A stretch of DNA of 64,000 nucleotides from positions 1 through 64,000 of the forward strand of contig JACXVB010000016.1 in the NCBI GenBank assembly GCA_014763615.1. The letters run 5' to 3'. Under the pieces are notes generated by a model. It had not been told where the DNA came from and did not search any database. It saw only the letters and a program-made list of their open reading frames with translations. The position numbers were made by a program, and so were the translations under genes. The DNA comes from Sphingobacteriales bacterium. Its GTDB lineage: Bacteria > Bacteroidota > Bacteroidia > Sphingobacteriales > Sphingobacteriaceae. Shown piece after piece: positions 19,794-28,892 of this stretch (the stretch's first letter is position 1; each line of letters opens with the position of its first letter).

Positions 19794-19850
19794 ATTCCGA
19801 ATTTATTTCGGAATCTATAAATACATTTCGGTTTGTGAAGACACAAACCG
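19794..19850. repeat. Two tandem stem-loops between alaS and the phosphatase gene
   Basis: Two perfect hairpins lie close together. The first has arms ATTCCGAA/TTCGGAAT (19794-19801 and 19807-19814) with a 5-nt loop. The second has arms CGGTTTGTG/CACAAACCG (19829-19837 and 19842-19850) with a 4-nt AAGA loop. Neither is followed by a T-run, so they are unlikely to be ordinary terminators. The GTCATTCCGAA...TTCGGAATC wording resembles a palindromic repeat scattered in Bacteroidota intergenic DNA. Confidence 0.6.
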
Positions 19851-19867
19851 AGGGACAATTAAATCGC

Positions 19868-20659
19868 ATGAAAAAACTCACTTTAGTTCTGATATCTCTA
19901 TTATTCGTAGGTGCCACTTTCGCCCAAAACACTACGAATCCACCAACGCCTGATGAGATTAAGTTGCTACCAGTTTTATTTCAACAAGAAGCAGCGGAAT
20001 ATCGGGCTTTATGTTATCAGGCTTATAATTTGGCCGAATTAAGAATCAATCAAATCCCTAAAAAAGACTTCCGTAAAAAGCATTTAGCTATTATTACTGA
20101 TTTGGATGAAACCATTTTAGATAACAGTTATTCTGAGGCGAATTTGATTAGAGAAGGCAAAAGCTACTCTTCAGCATCTTGGAAAAAATGGTCTAATCAA
20201 TCGGCAGCAACAGCAATGCCAGGTGCAGTAGATTTTTTAAAGTTTGTACATCAAAAAGGCATTGAAATTTTTTACATCAGCAACCGCAAAGTAGATGAAT
20301 TTCAATCTACTTTAATCAACCTTAAAAAGTTAAATCTTCCCGATGCCGATTCGGCTCATATTATGCTTGATGATACTAATTCACCTAAAGAAGTTCGTCG
20401 TCAAATAGTGATGAAAAACCATGAAGTGGTGTTGTTCTTAGGCGATAATTTAAATGATTTTAGAGATGTTTTTGAAAAGAAAAGTATCGCCGAGCGTTTT
20501 CAACACACGGATGAGATGAAACAAGAATGGGGGAAGAAATTTATCGTTTTACCTAATCCGGTTTACGGAGAATGGGAAAATGCACTCTATCAATATAACT
20601 TCAAACTCAGTCCAGAAGAAAAGAAAAAAATCTTATTGGATTTACTCAAAGGATATTAA
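19868..20659 (+). CDS. 5'-nucleotidase/acid phosphatase, lipoprotein e(P4) family (class C, HAD fold)
   Basis: This 263-residue exported protein belongs to the class C acid phosphatase family. A signal peptide covers about residues 1-20 (MKKLTLVLISLLFVGATFAQ). The nucleophile motif DLDETILDN, with both aspartates of DxDxT, follows near residue 72. Later motifs FYISNRK and FLGDNLNDF match HAD motifs II and IV. There is no lipobox cysteine, so it is likely cleaved by signal peptidase I and soluble in the periplasm, despite the family name. I chose ATG 19868, since the longer frame starts at a GTG inside the upstream hairpin. Expected role: dephosphorylation of nucleotides for nucleoside uptake. 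Confidence 0.88.
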   Translation: MKKLTLVLISLLFVGATFAQNTTNPPTPDEIKLLPVLFQQEAAEYRALCYQAYNLAELRINQIPKKDFRKKHLAIITDLDETILDNSYSEANLIREGKSYSSASWKKWSNQSAATAMPGAVDFLKFVHQKGIEIFYISNRKVDEFQSTLINLKKLNLPDADSAHIMLDDTNSPKEVRRQIVMKNHEVVLFLGDNLNDFRDVFEKKSIAERFQHTDEMKQEWGKKFIVLPNPVYGEWENALYQYNFKLSPEEKKKILLDLLKGY

Positions 20660-20661
20660 AC

Positions 20662-20696
20662 AAAAAATCCCGATCTCATGAATCGGGATTTTTTTT
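20662..20696 (+). terminator. Rho-independent terminator after the P4 phosphatase gene
   Basis: Perfect arms ATCCCGAT/ATCGGGAT (20667-20674 and 20682-20689) surround a 7-nt loop, with A-rich sequence before and T8 after. The element starts 3 nt after the phosphatase stop. Confidence 0.9.
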
Positions 20697-20798
20697 ACTT
20701 AAATGATGGCTTTGGTATGATTGATAGAACTAAAATCCAATCGCCAGTTAAAATATTTAGTCTTTTATGTGGATGATCTTCGAAACTAAAACTCATGA

Positions 20799-21956
20799 TT
20801 ATTTTAAGATATGGGTGCCATCTTCAATTTGTGTGATGTAAACATTCATACCGATGTTCATTTTATTCCAATAGGCTTCTTTAATACGTTTTACGATGTT
20901 TTCTAACTCATCTTCTTTTACTAAGGAGATCACGCAACCCCCAAAACCTCCACCCATCATACGGGCACCTAAAATACCTGATTCTTTACGGCAACAACTC
21001 GCAATGAAATCTAATTCAGTGCAGCTCACTTCATAAAGCTCACTCAAACCTTGATGTGTTTCATACATCTTCTGACCAAAATCTTCAATTTTTCCAGCAT
21101 TGAGGTCTTCGCAAGCGGCTAATAAGCGGTTATTTTCTTCTACGACATATTTACATCTGTGATAAATATCATTGCTTTCTTCGGCTAAACATTCTTCCAC
21201 CATTTCAATAGTGGCATCTCTCAAGGTTTTTACTTGCGGATATTTTTGTTGGATGATAGATACGCCTTCACCACACTGACTAGTACGCACATTGTATTCT
21301 GAGGAGGATAAAGAGTGCTTCACCATCGAATCAAATAATACAATTTTAGTTCCTTTTAAATCAAAAGGAACATACTCATATGCTAATGAACGGCAATCTA
21401 AACGTATTACATGTCCCTTTTTCCCAAACATACTCGCAAATTGATCCATAATACCACAATTTACACCCACAAACTCGTTCTCCGCTTTTTGCGCCATTTT
21501 CACCATTTGCATACGCTCTAATCCTAAATGAAAGATTTCATTGATAGAAAATATGGTGGCACATTCTAAAGCTGCAGATGAAGACATGCCGGCACCCAAG
21601 GGTACATCGCCAGAAACTACGGCATTAAAACCATTAATTTGAAATCCAGCTTTGTGCAATTGATCAACAATTCCGATAATATAATTTGGCCATCCTTTAT
21701 CAGAATAATTGCAATTAGAAACCGTAGTGGTATAAGATTCGTCCAAATCTGCTGCAACTATAAAAATGGTATCATCATTTCTTTTACTCATAGCCATATA
21801 AGCTGCTTTGTTGATAGCTGCAGGTAGAACATAACCCATATTATAGTCGGTATGCTCTCCAATTAAATTTACTCTTCCCGGAGAACGAACAAGCAAAGGT
21901 TCTTCATTAAAAGTTTTGAGAAAAACCTTTTGTACGAGATGCTGCGATTCTTTCAT
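20799..21956 (-). CDS. galK: Galactokinase
   Basis: This 385-residue GHMP kinase phosphorylates galactose at C1 in the Leloir pathway. The galactokinase signature RSPGRVNLIGEHTDYN is at about 24-39. The ATP-binding GHMP motif GDVPLGAGMSSSAALE lies near 115. The C-terminal GARMMGGGFGGCVISLV segment completes the set. Length is standard. No galT, galE or transporter gene is nearby, but an AraC-type regulator is divergently encoded 144 bp away and is a candidate regulator. Confidence 0.95.
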   Translation of the reverse strand: MKESQHLVQKVFLKTFNEEPLLVRSPGRVNLIGEHTDYNMGYVLPAAINKAAYMAMSKRNDDTIFIVAADLDESYTTTVSNCNYSDKGWPNYIIGIVDQLHKAGFQINGFNAVVSGDVPLGAGMSSSAALECATIFSINEIFHLGLERMQMVKMAQKAENEFVGVNCGIMDQFASMFGKKGHVIRLDCRSLAYEYVPFDLKGTKIVLFDSMVKHSLSSSEYNVRTSQCGEGVSIIQQKYPQVKTLRDATIEMVEECLAEESNDIYHRCKYVVEENNRLLAACEDLNAGKIEDFGQKMYETHQGLSELYEVSCTELDFIASCCRKESGILGARMMGGGFGGCVISLVKEDELENIVKRIKEAYWNKMNIGMNVYITQIEDGTHILK

Positions 21957-22008
21957 TTTAAATAATTCAGATATGAAAAATTGGTAATGTTATTCACTAA
22001 CACTTCAA

Positions 22009-22016
22009 CAAAAGTA
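22009..22016 (-). promoter_or_regulatory. Candidate -7 box for galK
   Basis: On the minus strand TACTTTTG matches TAnnTTTG exactly, about 52 nt upstream of the galK ATG. A -33 TTTG at standard spacing is not evident, which would fit activation by the neighbouring AraC protein. Confidence 0.4.
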
Positions 22017-22100
22017 GGTCATGCAAATGGCTTGTATATGTATAATTTTCTTATTGTGTTAGATAATTTTATTATACTTTAGCTTAATTTTTATCAAGAA

Positions 22101-22982
22101 ATGAGGAAGAAACAAGGCTTTGCCGGACAAAGAACCATAGAATTATCCGATGAAATTATTAATCGATTTTTAAGAAATCATCCTTCATCAAAATATGGTT
22201 ATTTCTATAAAGTGGGGTTTTTCCCTGATGCGAAATACCAGTTTTTAGAAGATACTAATGGTAATCAAAACTATATCTTGATTTATTGTATCAAAGGTTA
22301 TGGCGTATCCCAAATCAATCAAAATATCTATCATATTTCTCCCGGAGATTTTTTTATTATCCCCAAAAATACACCATTCTCTTATCAAGCAGATGAGCTT
22401 AAACCTTGGAGTATTTTTTGGTTTTATTTTTCTGGAATTGGAATTGAAGAAATGGTGGATTCTTTTGTACAAACTAGTAAATCTCATAAAGGTTTTTTAG
22501 CCTATCATGAAGAAAGAGTAAAACTATTCAATAACATTTATCAAAATTTAGAACGAGGTTATGGCGATGAAAATCTAACTTTTTTAAATATGTGCTTATT
22601 AAATTTGGTTTCTTCCTTGGTGTTAATTACCAAAAATCAAGAAAAAATAGAAGATAAAACACAAAGTGTGGTCAATACTAGCATACAATTGATGAAAGAG
22701 CAGTTTGAGCACAATCTGAGTTTAAAACAAATGGCTGATAACGTAAATATGTCTGTTTCTCATTTCTCTTTGATATTTAAGAGGAAGACGGGGATTTCAC
22801 CAATAAATTATTACCATACCATTAAAATGCAGAAAGCCTGTGATTATCTTAAATTTACTGATATTTTAGTAAAAGAAATTGCATTCAAATTAGGCATTTT
22901 AGATACGCATTATTTTTCCAGATTATTTTCAAAAACTATTGGTTTATCACCAAAAGAATACCGCAAAAAAGAGAAAAAGTAG
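22101..22982 (+). CDS. AraC-family transcriptional regulator
   Basis: This 293-residue protein has an N-terminal cupin-like sugar-binding domain and a C-terminal AraC DNA-binding domain (about 190-290). The cupin part includes ISPGDFFIIPKNTPFSYQ near 80-97. The DNA-binding part has two helix-turn-helix units, LKQMADNVNMSVSHFSLIFK and KEIAFKLGILDTHYFSRLFSK, followed by the family ending GLSPKEYRK. It is divergent from galK with a 144-bp shared promoter region, so control of galK is plausible but not shown. Its stop faces that of the histidine kinase gene 8 nt away. Confidence 0.9.
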   Translation: MRKKQGFAGQRTIELSDEIINRFLRNHPSSKYGYFYKVGFFPDAKYQFLEDTNGNQNYILIYCIKGYGVSQINQNIYHISPGDFFIIPKNTPFSYQADELKPWSIFWFYFSGIGIEEMVDSFVQTSKSHKGFLAYHEERVKLFNNIYQNLERGYGDENLTFLNMCLLNLVSSLVLITKNQEKIEDKTQSVVNTSIQLMKEQFEHNLSLKQMADNVNMSVSHFSLIFKRKTGISPINYYHTIKMQKACDYLKFTDILVKEIAFKLGILDTHYFSRLFSKTIGLSPKEYRKKEKK

Positions 22983-22989
22983 GCTGTTA

Positions 22990-24474
22990 TCAGACGATAG
23001 TTTTATCTCCTACAAAGCATGAGTTTAAATCTGCATTTTTTATGATGTAAAAATCTGGAATTAAAACTTTTAGAACGGTCATTTCATTTTCTTCCTCAAT
23101 ATCTACCAAACCGTTCAGCTTATCAACCGATGTTTTAATAGTGTATAATCCCAATCTTATCCCTTCGGCATCACCATTATTATTGGCATTTTTAAATAAT
23201 TCAAAGGCATGTGTTTTTTCTTTCTCACTAAATCTCAATCCATTATTAGCAACAGTTAAACTTAAAATGCCATTTTTATCGATAAAACTATTGATATTAA
23301 TTTTCGGATGAACACCGTCGCTAAATTTAAAAGCATTATCTAAAAGATGAGAAATAATGGATTGTAAAATCTCCTTATCAGAATTAAATTGATTTAGACT
23401 TTGTGTTTCTGTTCTGATGTTGATTTCAGCTTTAGTTTTGTAATACTTCTTATTCATTTGAGATAAAATATTATTCACCGTATCTGCAACAGATAGCGGT
23501 TCAATATCTAAATTTTTTGTTCTGAGGTTATTTACCAAAATCATTTTCTTTAACATATTATCCATCTTTTGAGATTCAATCTCAATCAACTCTACCAATC
23601 CTTGCTTATCTTCTTCATCTTTTGCTAAAGAAGAAAGTCCTAAAATACGGCACAAAGGTCCTCTGATATCATGTGAAGTGCTGTAAAAGAAGGATGATAA
23701 TTCGTTATTGACCGCTTTTAATTTTGTATTTAAAACGTTTAACTCACTGGTTCTAACTTCCACTTCTTCACTAAGTTTAGTATTGTAGTTTTGTTGCGTT
23801 TTGATAAAAGCGTCTTCTTGTTTAAGTACTTCTTTTAAGAAAAAGTATAATAATATTCCAATAGCAGAGTATATTAAAATCACGATAACAATATTTTCTA
23901 TCAACTGAAATTTCACACTAGCCATGAAATCATTAAAATTCTCATCGGTCTGAACCACCGCTACGGTTTCGCCTTTGCTATTTTTGATAGGAGCGAAGTA
24001 AGAGAGCCAAATACCATTTTCATCTTGATATTCATCAATAGAACCACCTTGTTGATAATTATTTATTAATTCTTGTGGTGGAGAATGATAGGAATGTCTG
24101 AAATATGGGGTCTCACTAGAAGTTACACCGAAGTAAAAAGTCTTCTTATCAGTTGAAGGAAACAGGGTATAAATAGGCGAATTCACCTCTGCTGAAACTT
24201 TAGTTTTCGCTAAAAGTTCATGAATTTTTTGATAGTCTTGATCGCTATTCGCATTAATTATTGCATTTTTTTTGAGATACTTATGGGTGATGCGCTCATG
24301 TCTATCTCCATTAATCTCTTGTGCTAATATGTTTGAGATGGTTGATAGTTTAGTTAAAGTAGCTTGTTTAGCCTGATTGATATTGGAATAATAAGCGTGA
24401 AAAGCATTGTGTAAAGCCAGTGTAATTAAGCACAGATAAACCGAGATAATAATTTTTAACTTTAAATGCTTCAT
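22990..24474 (-). CDS. Sensor histidine kinase, orphan
   Basis: This 494-residue membrane kinase has transmembrane helices at about 9-24 and 191-213 enclosing a periplasmic sensor of roughly 165 residues. The sensor holds a PAS/CACHE-like region (YTLFPSTDKKTFYFG, GETVAVVQTDENF). A coiled coil (about 222-262) leads to the HisKA H-box with H268 in STSHDIRGPL. The HATPase domain has the N-box HLLDNAFKFS and a G-box-like EGIRLGLYTI. No response regulator gene is adjacent, so the partner is unknown. There is a 220-nt spacer to the divergent citrate synthase gene. Confidence 0.88.
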   Translation of the reverse strand: MKHLKLKIIISVYLCLITLALHNAFHAYYSNINQAKQATLTKLSTISNILAQEINGDRHERITHKYLKKNAIINANSDQDYQKIHELLAKTKVSAEVNSPIYTLFPSTDKKTFYFGVTSSETPYFRHSYHSPPQELINNYQQGGSIDEYQDENGIWLSYFAPIKNSKGETVAVVQTDENFNDFMASVKFQLIENIVIVILIYSAIGILLYFFLKEVLKQEDAFIKTQQNYNTKLSEEVEVRTSELNVLNTKLKAVNNELSSFFYSTSHDIRGPLCRILGLSSLAKDEEDKQGLVELIEIESQKMDNMLKKMILVNNLRTKNLDIEPLSVADTVNNILSQMNKKYYKTKAEINIRTETQSLNQFNSDKEILQSIISHLLDNAFKFSDGVHPKININSFIDKNGILSLTVANNGLRFSEKEKTHAFELFKNANNNGDAEGIRLGLYTIKTSVDKLNGLVDIEEENEMTVLKVLIPDFYIIKNADLNSCFVGDKTIV

Positions 24475-24703
24475 AAAATATTAATTGAATGTTAAATGAC
24501 TAAAACTACGAGGTATAAAACAACTTAGATTTTTTAATTATGAAAATATCTTAATGGATGTTTTAAAATCATGTAGGTGTCTTTTTCCATTCCATTCAGT
24601 ACACCGAATGAAAGTTTTAATCAGAAAACTAATTTTAAAAAAGAGCGTTAAATTTATATTATTGTAACATATCGTAAAGTAATCGTTATTTAATATGGTT
24701 CTT

Positions 24704-24711
24704 TACATTTG
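24704..24711 (+). promoter_or_regulatory. Candidate -7 box for citrate synthase
   Basis: TACATTTG matches TAnnTTTG exactly, 40 nt upstream of the ATG at 24752. It lies inside the longest open frame, which argues for the internal ATG as the true start. Confidence 0.45.
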
Positions 24712-24751
24712 TGAAGAAGATTTGATTAAATTTGCCAAAAACCAATTTCAT

Positions 24752-26038
24752 ATGTCAGAAACAGCAGAACTCAAGTTAGGTAAAAGTATTTATCATCTAC
24801 CTATTTTAAAAGGTACAGAAAATGAAAAAGCCATAGATATAGAGAAATTAAGAGAGCAGACGGGGTTTATAACATTAGATAGTGGATTTAAAAATACTGG
24901 AGCAACCAAAAGTGCTATCACCTTTTTAGATGGAGAAAAAGGAATTTTAAAATATAGAGGTTATCCGATTGAACAATTAGCAGATCAATCTACTTTTTTA
25001 GAGGTAGCTTATTTATTGATTTACGGTAATTTACCTACCAAAGCACAAATTGATGAGTTTCATCATCAAATTAGCCGACACACCCTAGTGCATGAAGATA
25101 TGAAGAAGTTTTTTGATGGATTTCCGTCAAAATCTCACCCAATGGGTCAATTGTCTTCATTAGTTTGTTCGCTTTCTTCTTTTTATCCAGAGTCATTAAA
25201 TCCACACCAAACACCAGAAGAACTTGATTTAACTATCATTAAACTTTTAGGTAAAATGGCTACCATTGTTTCTTGGATTTATAAAAAATCTTTAGGCCAT
25301 CCAGTAATTTATCCTCAAAACAAATATGATTATGTAACTAATTTCTTGTACATGACTTTTGGTCAACGTACAGAAGAAGTACATATAGACCCAGTTTTGG
25401 TTAGTGCCATGAATAAATTATTGATTCTCCATGCAGATCATGAACAGAATTGCTCTACCTCAACGGTAAGAATTGTAGGATCTTCTGATTGTAACTTATA
25501 CGCTTCTATTTCTGCCGGAATTTCTGCTTTGTGGGGCCCTTTACACGGTGGTGCAAATCAATCTGTAATAGAAATGTTAGAGAAAATTAGAAATGATGGT
25601 GGCGATGTAGATAAGTGGGTTTTAAAGGCTAAAGATAAAAATGATCCATTCCGTTTAATGGGATTTGGACATCGAGTATATAAAAATTTTGATCCGAGAG
25701 CAAAAATTATAAAGAAAGCTTGTGACGATATTTTATCTAAATTAGGAATCAAAGATCCTGTTCTTGAAATTGCTAAGAAGTTAGAAGAGGTGGCCTTGAG
25801 TGACGCTTATTTTATTGAGAAAAAATTATATCCAAATGTTGACTTTTACTCAGGAATCATTTATAGAGCTTTAGGGTTTCCAACAGAGATGTTTACTGTT
25901 CTATTTGCCTTAGGTAGATTGCCAGGATGGATTGCGCAATGGAAAGAAATGCGTGAACAAGAGGAGCCAATTGGTCGTCCGCGTCAGATATATATAGGTG
26001 AGAATACCAGAGATTATATCCCAATGCATAAAAGATAG
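24752..26038 (+). CDS. gltA: Citrate synthase
   Basis: This 428-residue type II (hexameric-like) citrate synthase condenses oxaloacetate and acetyl-CoA in the TCA cycle. Conserved active-site regions are LHADHEQNCSTSTVR near 246, LWGPLHGGANQ near 275 and MGFGHRVYKNFDPRAK near 308. The N-terminal domain (about 1-50, AELKLGKSIYHLPILKG) is the small beta domain of the Gram-negative type. I chose ATG 24752 (MSETAELKLG), which gives the E. coli-like length of 427-428; the longer frame would start inside the candidate promoter. A strong bidirectional terminator follows. Confidence 0.95.
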   Translation: MSETAELKLGKSIYHLPILKGTENEKAIDIEKLREQTGFITLDSGFKNTGATKSAITFLDGEKGILKYRGYPIEQLADQSTFLEVAYLLIYGNLPTKAQIDEFHHQISRHTLVHEDMKKFFDGFPSKSHPMGQLSSLVCSLSSFYPESLNPHQTPEELDLTIIKLLGKMATIVSWIYKKSLGHPVIYPQNKYDYVTNFLYMTFGQRTEEVHIDPVLVSAMNKLLILHADHEQNCSTSTVRIVGSSDCNLYASISAGISALWGPLHGGANQSVIEMLEKIRNDGGDVDKWVLKAKDKNDPFRLMGFGHRVYKNFDPRAKIIKKACDDILSKLGIKDPVLEIAKKLEEVALSDAYFIEKKLYPNVDFYSGIIYRALGFPTEMFTVLFALGRLPGWIAQWKEMREQEEPIGRPRQIYIGENTRDYIPMHKR

Positions 26039-26055
26039 AGATTAATTAATTGTGT

Positions 26056-26095
26056 AAAAAAGGGCAGTTTTTTTTATGAAAACTGCCCTTTTTTA
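26056..26095. terminator. Bidirectional terminator between gltA and the nucleoside permease gene
   Basis: A perfect hairpin has arms AAGGGCAGTTTT/AAAACTGCCCTT and a loop of about 7 nt, flanked by A6 before and T6 after. It can terminate gltA on the plus strand and the permease gene on the minus strand. Confidence 0.9.
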
Positions 26096-26155
26096 GTGGG
26101 GTGTGCCTCCGTGAAATGGTAATACACAAAAAGTAATGTTAGGGAAGAAAAATAG

Positions 26156-27406
26156 CTAATGAGCAATAGCATCTATTGTCGCTTTTCTATCATGTTTATA
26201 ATTAAAAATTAACGGAAAGAAAACAGCTAATACTAAAGCATATCCGGCGAAAGAAAACCAGATATTATTCCAGTTTCTTACGCCATCTACCGTAAAATAA
26301 TCAACTACTAATCCGCTTAACCACCCGCCCAAATAAGCACCTACTCCATTGGTCATCACCATAAATAAACCTTGTGCACTTGCTCTAATTTTAGGTTCGG
26401 CCTCTCGCTCTACAAATAAAGAACCTGAGATATTGAAAAAATCAAAGGCCATTCCGTAAATAATCATAGACAATATTAAAAGCCATAAACCTGCTCCAGG
26501 ATTACCTACCGCAAATAAACCAAAACGAAAAACCCAAGCTATGATGCTAATGAGCATCACGATTTTAATTCCAAATCTTTTCAAAAAGAATGGAATGGCT
26601 AGAATAAATAGGGTTTCAGAGATTTGCGAGATAGATATCAGAATGTTAGAGTGTTTCACACCGAAAGTATCTTTATAGGCAGCAATTGTTCCAAAATCGT
26701 CTAAAAAAGGTTTCCCAAAAGCGTTAGTAATTTGTAATGCAGCACCTAAAAGCATCGCAAATAGAAAGAAAATCGCCATTTTCTTTCTTTTAAATAGTAC
26801 TAAAGCATCTAAGCCAAATGACTCTGTTAAAGAAAGCTTTTTGTTTCTTTTAGCAGGAATACAAGATGGCATAGAAAAGCTGTAAATGGCTAATAAAACT
26901 GCCGCAGTTGCAGCCACAATAAATTGCATAGAATTTAAAGTCCAGCCTAATAAATCTACTACCCAAACTGCAACAATAAACCCTACTGTACCCCATACTC
27001 GGATAGGTGGAAATGCCGATACAATATCAATTCCTTTTTTCTCTAAAGTGATGTATGAAACAGTATTATTTAAAGCGATGGTAGGCATAAAAAACATAGA
27101 ATTTAATAGAATTACCCAATACATGGTAGTAGGGTTATCTACTTTTGATGCCCAAAATAATAGGCCAGCGCCTAAGAGGTGACAAACGCCTAAAACTTTC
27201 TCTGCATTAATCCATCGATCTGCGATGATTCCCATTAGTGCTGGCATAAAAAGGGAAGCTAGGCCCATTGTTCCATAGGTTAACCCTATTTCTGCGCCCG
27301 TTGCATGCAGTGAGCTAAACATATAGCCTCCTAATGAAATTAGCCAAGATCCCCAAATAAAAAATTCTAGGAAATTCATCACAATTAAGCGAGTCTTAAT
27401 ATTCAT
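26156..27406 (-). CDS. MFS transporter, nucleoside:H+ symporter family
   Basis: This 416-residue protein has about 12 hydrophobic segments. The opening RLIVMNFLEFFIWGSWLISLGGYMF is typical of the nucleoside:H+ symporter (NupG/XapB-like) branch of the major facilitator superfamily. The family segments GIIADRWINAEK near 60 and PPIRVWGTVGFI near 130 are also visible. It likely imports nucleosides across the inner membrane, which would fit with the exported nucleotidase at 19.9 kb, though the two genes are 6 kb apart. Substrate range cannot be set from sequence. Confidence 0.85.
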   Translation of the reverse strand: MNIKTRLIVMNFLEFFIWGSWLISLGGYMFSSLHATGAEIGLTYGTMGLASLFMPALMGIIADRWINAEKVLGVCHLLGAGLLFWASKVDNPTTMYWVILLNSMFFMPTIALNNTVSYITLEKKGIDIVSAFPPIRVWGTVGFIVAVWVVDLLGWTLNSMQFIVAATAAVLLAIYSFSMPSCIPAKRNKKLSLTESFGLDALVLFKRKKMAIFFLFAMLLGAALQITNAFGKPFLDDFGTIAAYKDTFGVKHSNILISISQISETLFILAIPFFLKRFGIKIVMLISIIAWVFRFGLFAVGNPGAGLWLLILSMIIYGMAFDFFNISGSLFVEREAEPKIRASAQGLFMVMTNGVGAYLGGWLSGLVVDYFTVDGVRNWNNIWFSFAGYALVLAVFFPLIFNYKHDRKATIDAIAH

Positions 27407-27509
27407 ATCATCAAAAAATTAATTAAGGAAAGTTTGCCTAAGATATGTATTATGCGGAATAAATGAAATTTGAAAAAATGATTTTACGCCTTTCAATGAT
27501 ATTATCAAA

Positions 27510-27538
27510 TTTGTTTGATAATTCTTTTCTTATTTTTG
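27510..27538 (+). promoter_or_regulatory. Candidate promoter of the lolD-like operon
   Basis: A TTTG -33 box at 27510-27513 and an exact -7 box TATTTTTG at 27531-27538 are separated by 17 nt. This fits the Flavobacterium consensus TTG-N17-23-TAnnTTTG. The start codon at 27543 follows 4 nt later, so a transcript would have almost no 5' leader. Confidence 0.5.
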
Positions 27539-27542
27539 ACAA

Positions 27543-28193
27543 ATGCTAAAAGCAACAAATATTCATAAGCGTTACGGCGATTTAAAAATTCTGAAAGGTG
27601 TAAGCCTAGAAGTAGCAAAGGGCGAAATTGTAAGTATTGTGGGCGCTTCTGGTGCAGGCAAAAGTACATTACTACATATTATTGGCACACTTGATCAGGC
27701 GGATGAAGGTGAGGTAATGATTAACAATACAGAGATAAAGAGTTTAAAATCAAAAAGTTTAAGTGCTTTTCGCAATAAAAATATTGGATTTATTTTTCAG
27801 TTCCATCATTTATTGCCCGAGTTTACGGCCTTAGAAAACATTTGTATTCCCGCTTATATCGCAAAAAAATCTAAATCAGAAACAGAACAAAAAGCTTTAG
27901 AATTGTTGGATATTTTAGGTTTGAGAGACAGAGCAAATCATAAACCTAATGCTTTATCCGGTGGAGAGCAACAAAGGGTGGCTGTTGCCAGAGCTTTAAT
28001 TAATCAACCTGATTTAATTTTAGCGGATGAACCTTCTGGGAATCTCGATTCGCAACATGCCAAAGAACTACACCAGTTGTTTTTTGATTTAAGAAATCGA
28101 TTTAATCACACTTTTATCATTGTTACTCATAATGAAGAATTAGCAGATATGGCTGATCGAAAAATTATGATGAAAGACGGTTTCATATTTTGA
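27543..28193 (+). CDS. lolD: LolD-like ABC transporter ATP-binding protein
   Basis: This 216-residue ATPase has Walker [10 protein letters not shown] near 38, signature LSGGEQQR near 138, and Walker [14 protein letters not shown] near 157. The H-loop is in [11 protein letters not shown]. Length and wording match the LolD/FtsE/MacB-type family that powers lipoprotein release or extrusion at the inner membrane. No permease gene (lolC/E) is adjacent, so the partner must be elsewhere. Its stop overlaps the TTG start of the next gene (TTGA), which implies coupling. LolD is the best guess; FtsE-like or macrolide-type ATPases cannot be excluded. Confidence 0.8.
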   Translation: MLKATNIHKRYGDLKILKGVSLEVAKGEIVSIVGASGAGKSTLLHIIGTLDQADEGEVMINNTEIKSLKSKSLSAFRNKNIGFIFQFHHLLPEFTALENICIPAYIAKKSKSETEQKALELLDILGLRDRANHKPNALSGGEQQRVAVARALINQPDLILADEPSGNLDSQHAKELHQLFFDLRNRFNHTFIIVTHNEELADMADRKIMMKDGFIF

Positions 28194-28891
28194 AAACATT
28201 AATTACTCGATCTTCTACGCCAGGGATGGCTTTAGCTTTTCTTTTGCGAAACCAAGAAGTGGTATTCGGTGATTTTTTTGAACAATTTCCGACAAAAAAT
28301 AGCAGCTCTTTAGCGCATGAAATTTTAAAATTCTGTTTAGATGAAAATATTGAACAGGTTTTTCCTAGTACCTTAAATGAATTAGATGCTTTAGCTGAAG
28401 CTCGAGTTTTATTTGAAGAGTTTGGCGTAGAATTGATGATAAGTAAACATCATAAAGAAGAGAATTTTCAGCTTTCAGATGCTCAAGCAGATTCTTTTAA
28501 TTCTCTTTCTAGTGAACTTTTAGCGTTGGGTTACCCAAATCAGAAATTAGCCATTGGTAAAGCTGATTTTTCGGGCAATATTTTAGCGATAGAAGATGAA
28601 ATAAAGAACTTTCACCAGGTTTGGACTCGGCTGAATAGCGTTTCTTTTATTCAATTAGGCAAGTTGTTTAATCAACAAGAATTTGAGGCATTATCTATTT
28701 TTAAGATTGAAGATCATATTCAACAAAATTATGTTTTAGTTCAAAATCAAGAATTTCTATTCTTTAAACCTTTACCTCAGGATTTAATCCATCAACTAAA
28801 AAAGCTTACTGAATGGAAAGAACTCAATGGCTTTTATGAACTCAATTATACTTCAAATCATATTTTAAGATTTAAAAATATCGCATTTTAA
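28190..28891 (+). CDS. Hypothetical protein, resembles ATP-grasp N-terminal (Rossmann-like) domain
   Basis: This 233-residue protein has no firm family. The opening [18 protein letters not shown] followed by [23 protein letters not shown] recalls the N-terminal pre-ATP-grasp domain of carbamoyl-phosphate-synthase-like ligases (as in PylC or MvdD). The ATP-grasp domain itself is absent. The start is a TTG overlapping the lolD stop; the next ATG is at residue 13 and would remove the first predicted strand. The protein is soluble with no signal. It is the middle gene of a tight three-gene operon with lolD and a HAD protein. Confidence 0.65.
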   Translation: MKTLITRSSTPGMALAFLLRNQEVVFGDFFEQFPTKNSSSLAHEILKFCLDENIEQVFPSTLNELDALAEARVLFEEFGVELMISKHHKEENFQLSDAQADSFNSLSSELLALGYPNQKLAIGKADFSGNILAIEDEIKNFHQVWTRLNSVSFIQLGKLFNQQEFEALSIFKIEDHIQQNYVLVQNQEFLFFKPLPQDLIHQLKKLTEWKELNGFYELNYTSNHILRFKNIAF

Positions 28892-28892
28892 A

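Noticed and set aside
24695-24751. N-terminal extension of citrate synthase by 19 residues
   Set aside because: It overlaps an exact -7 box and gives more residues than the family's 427-428.
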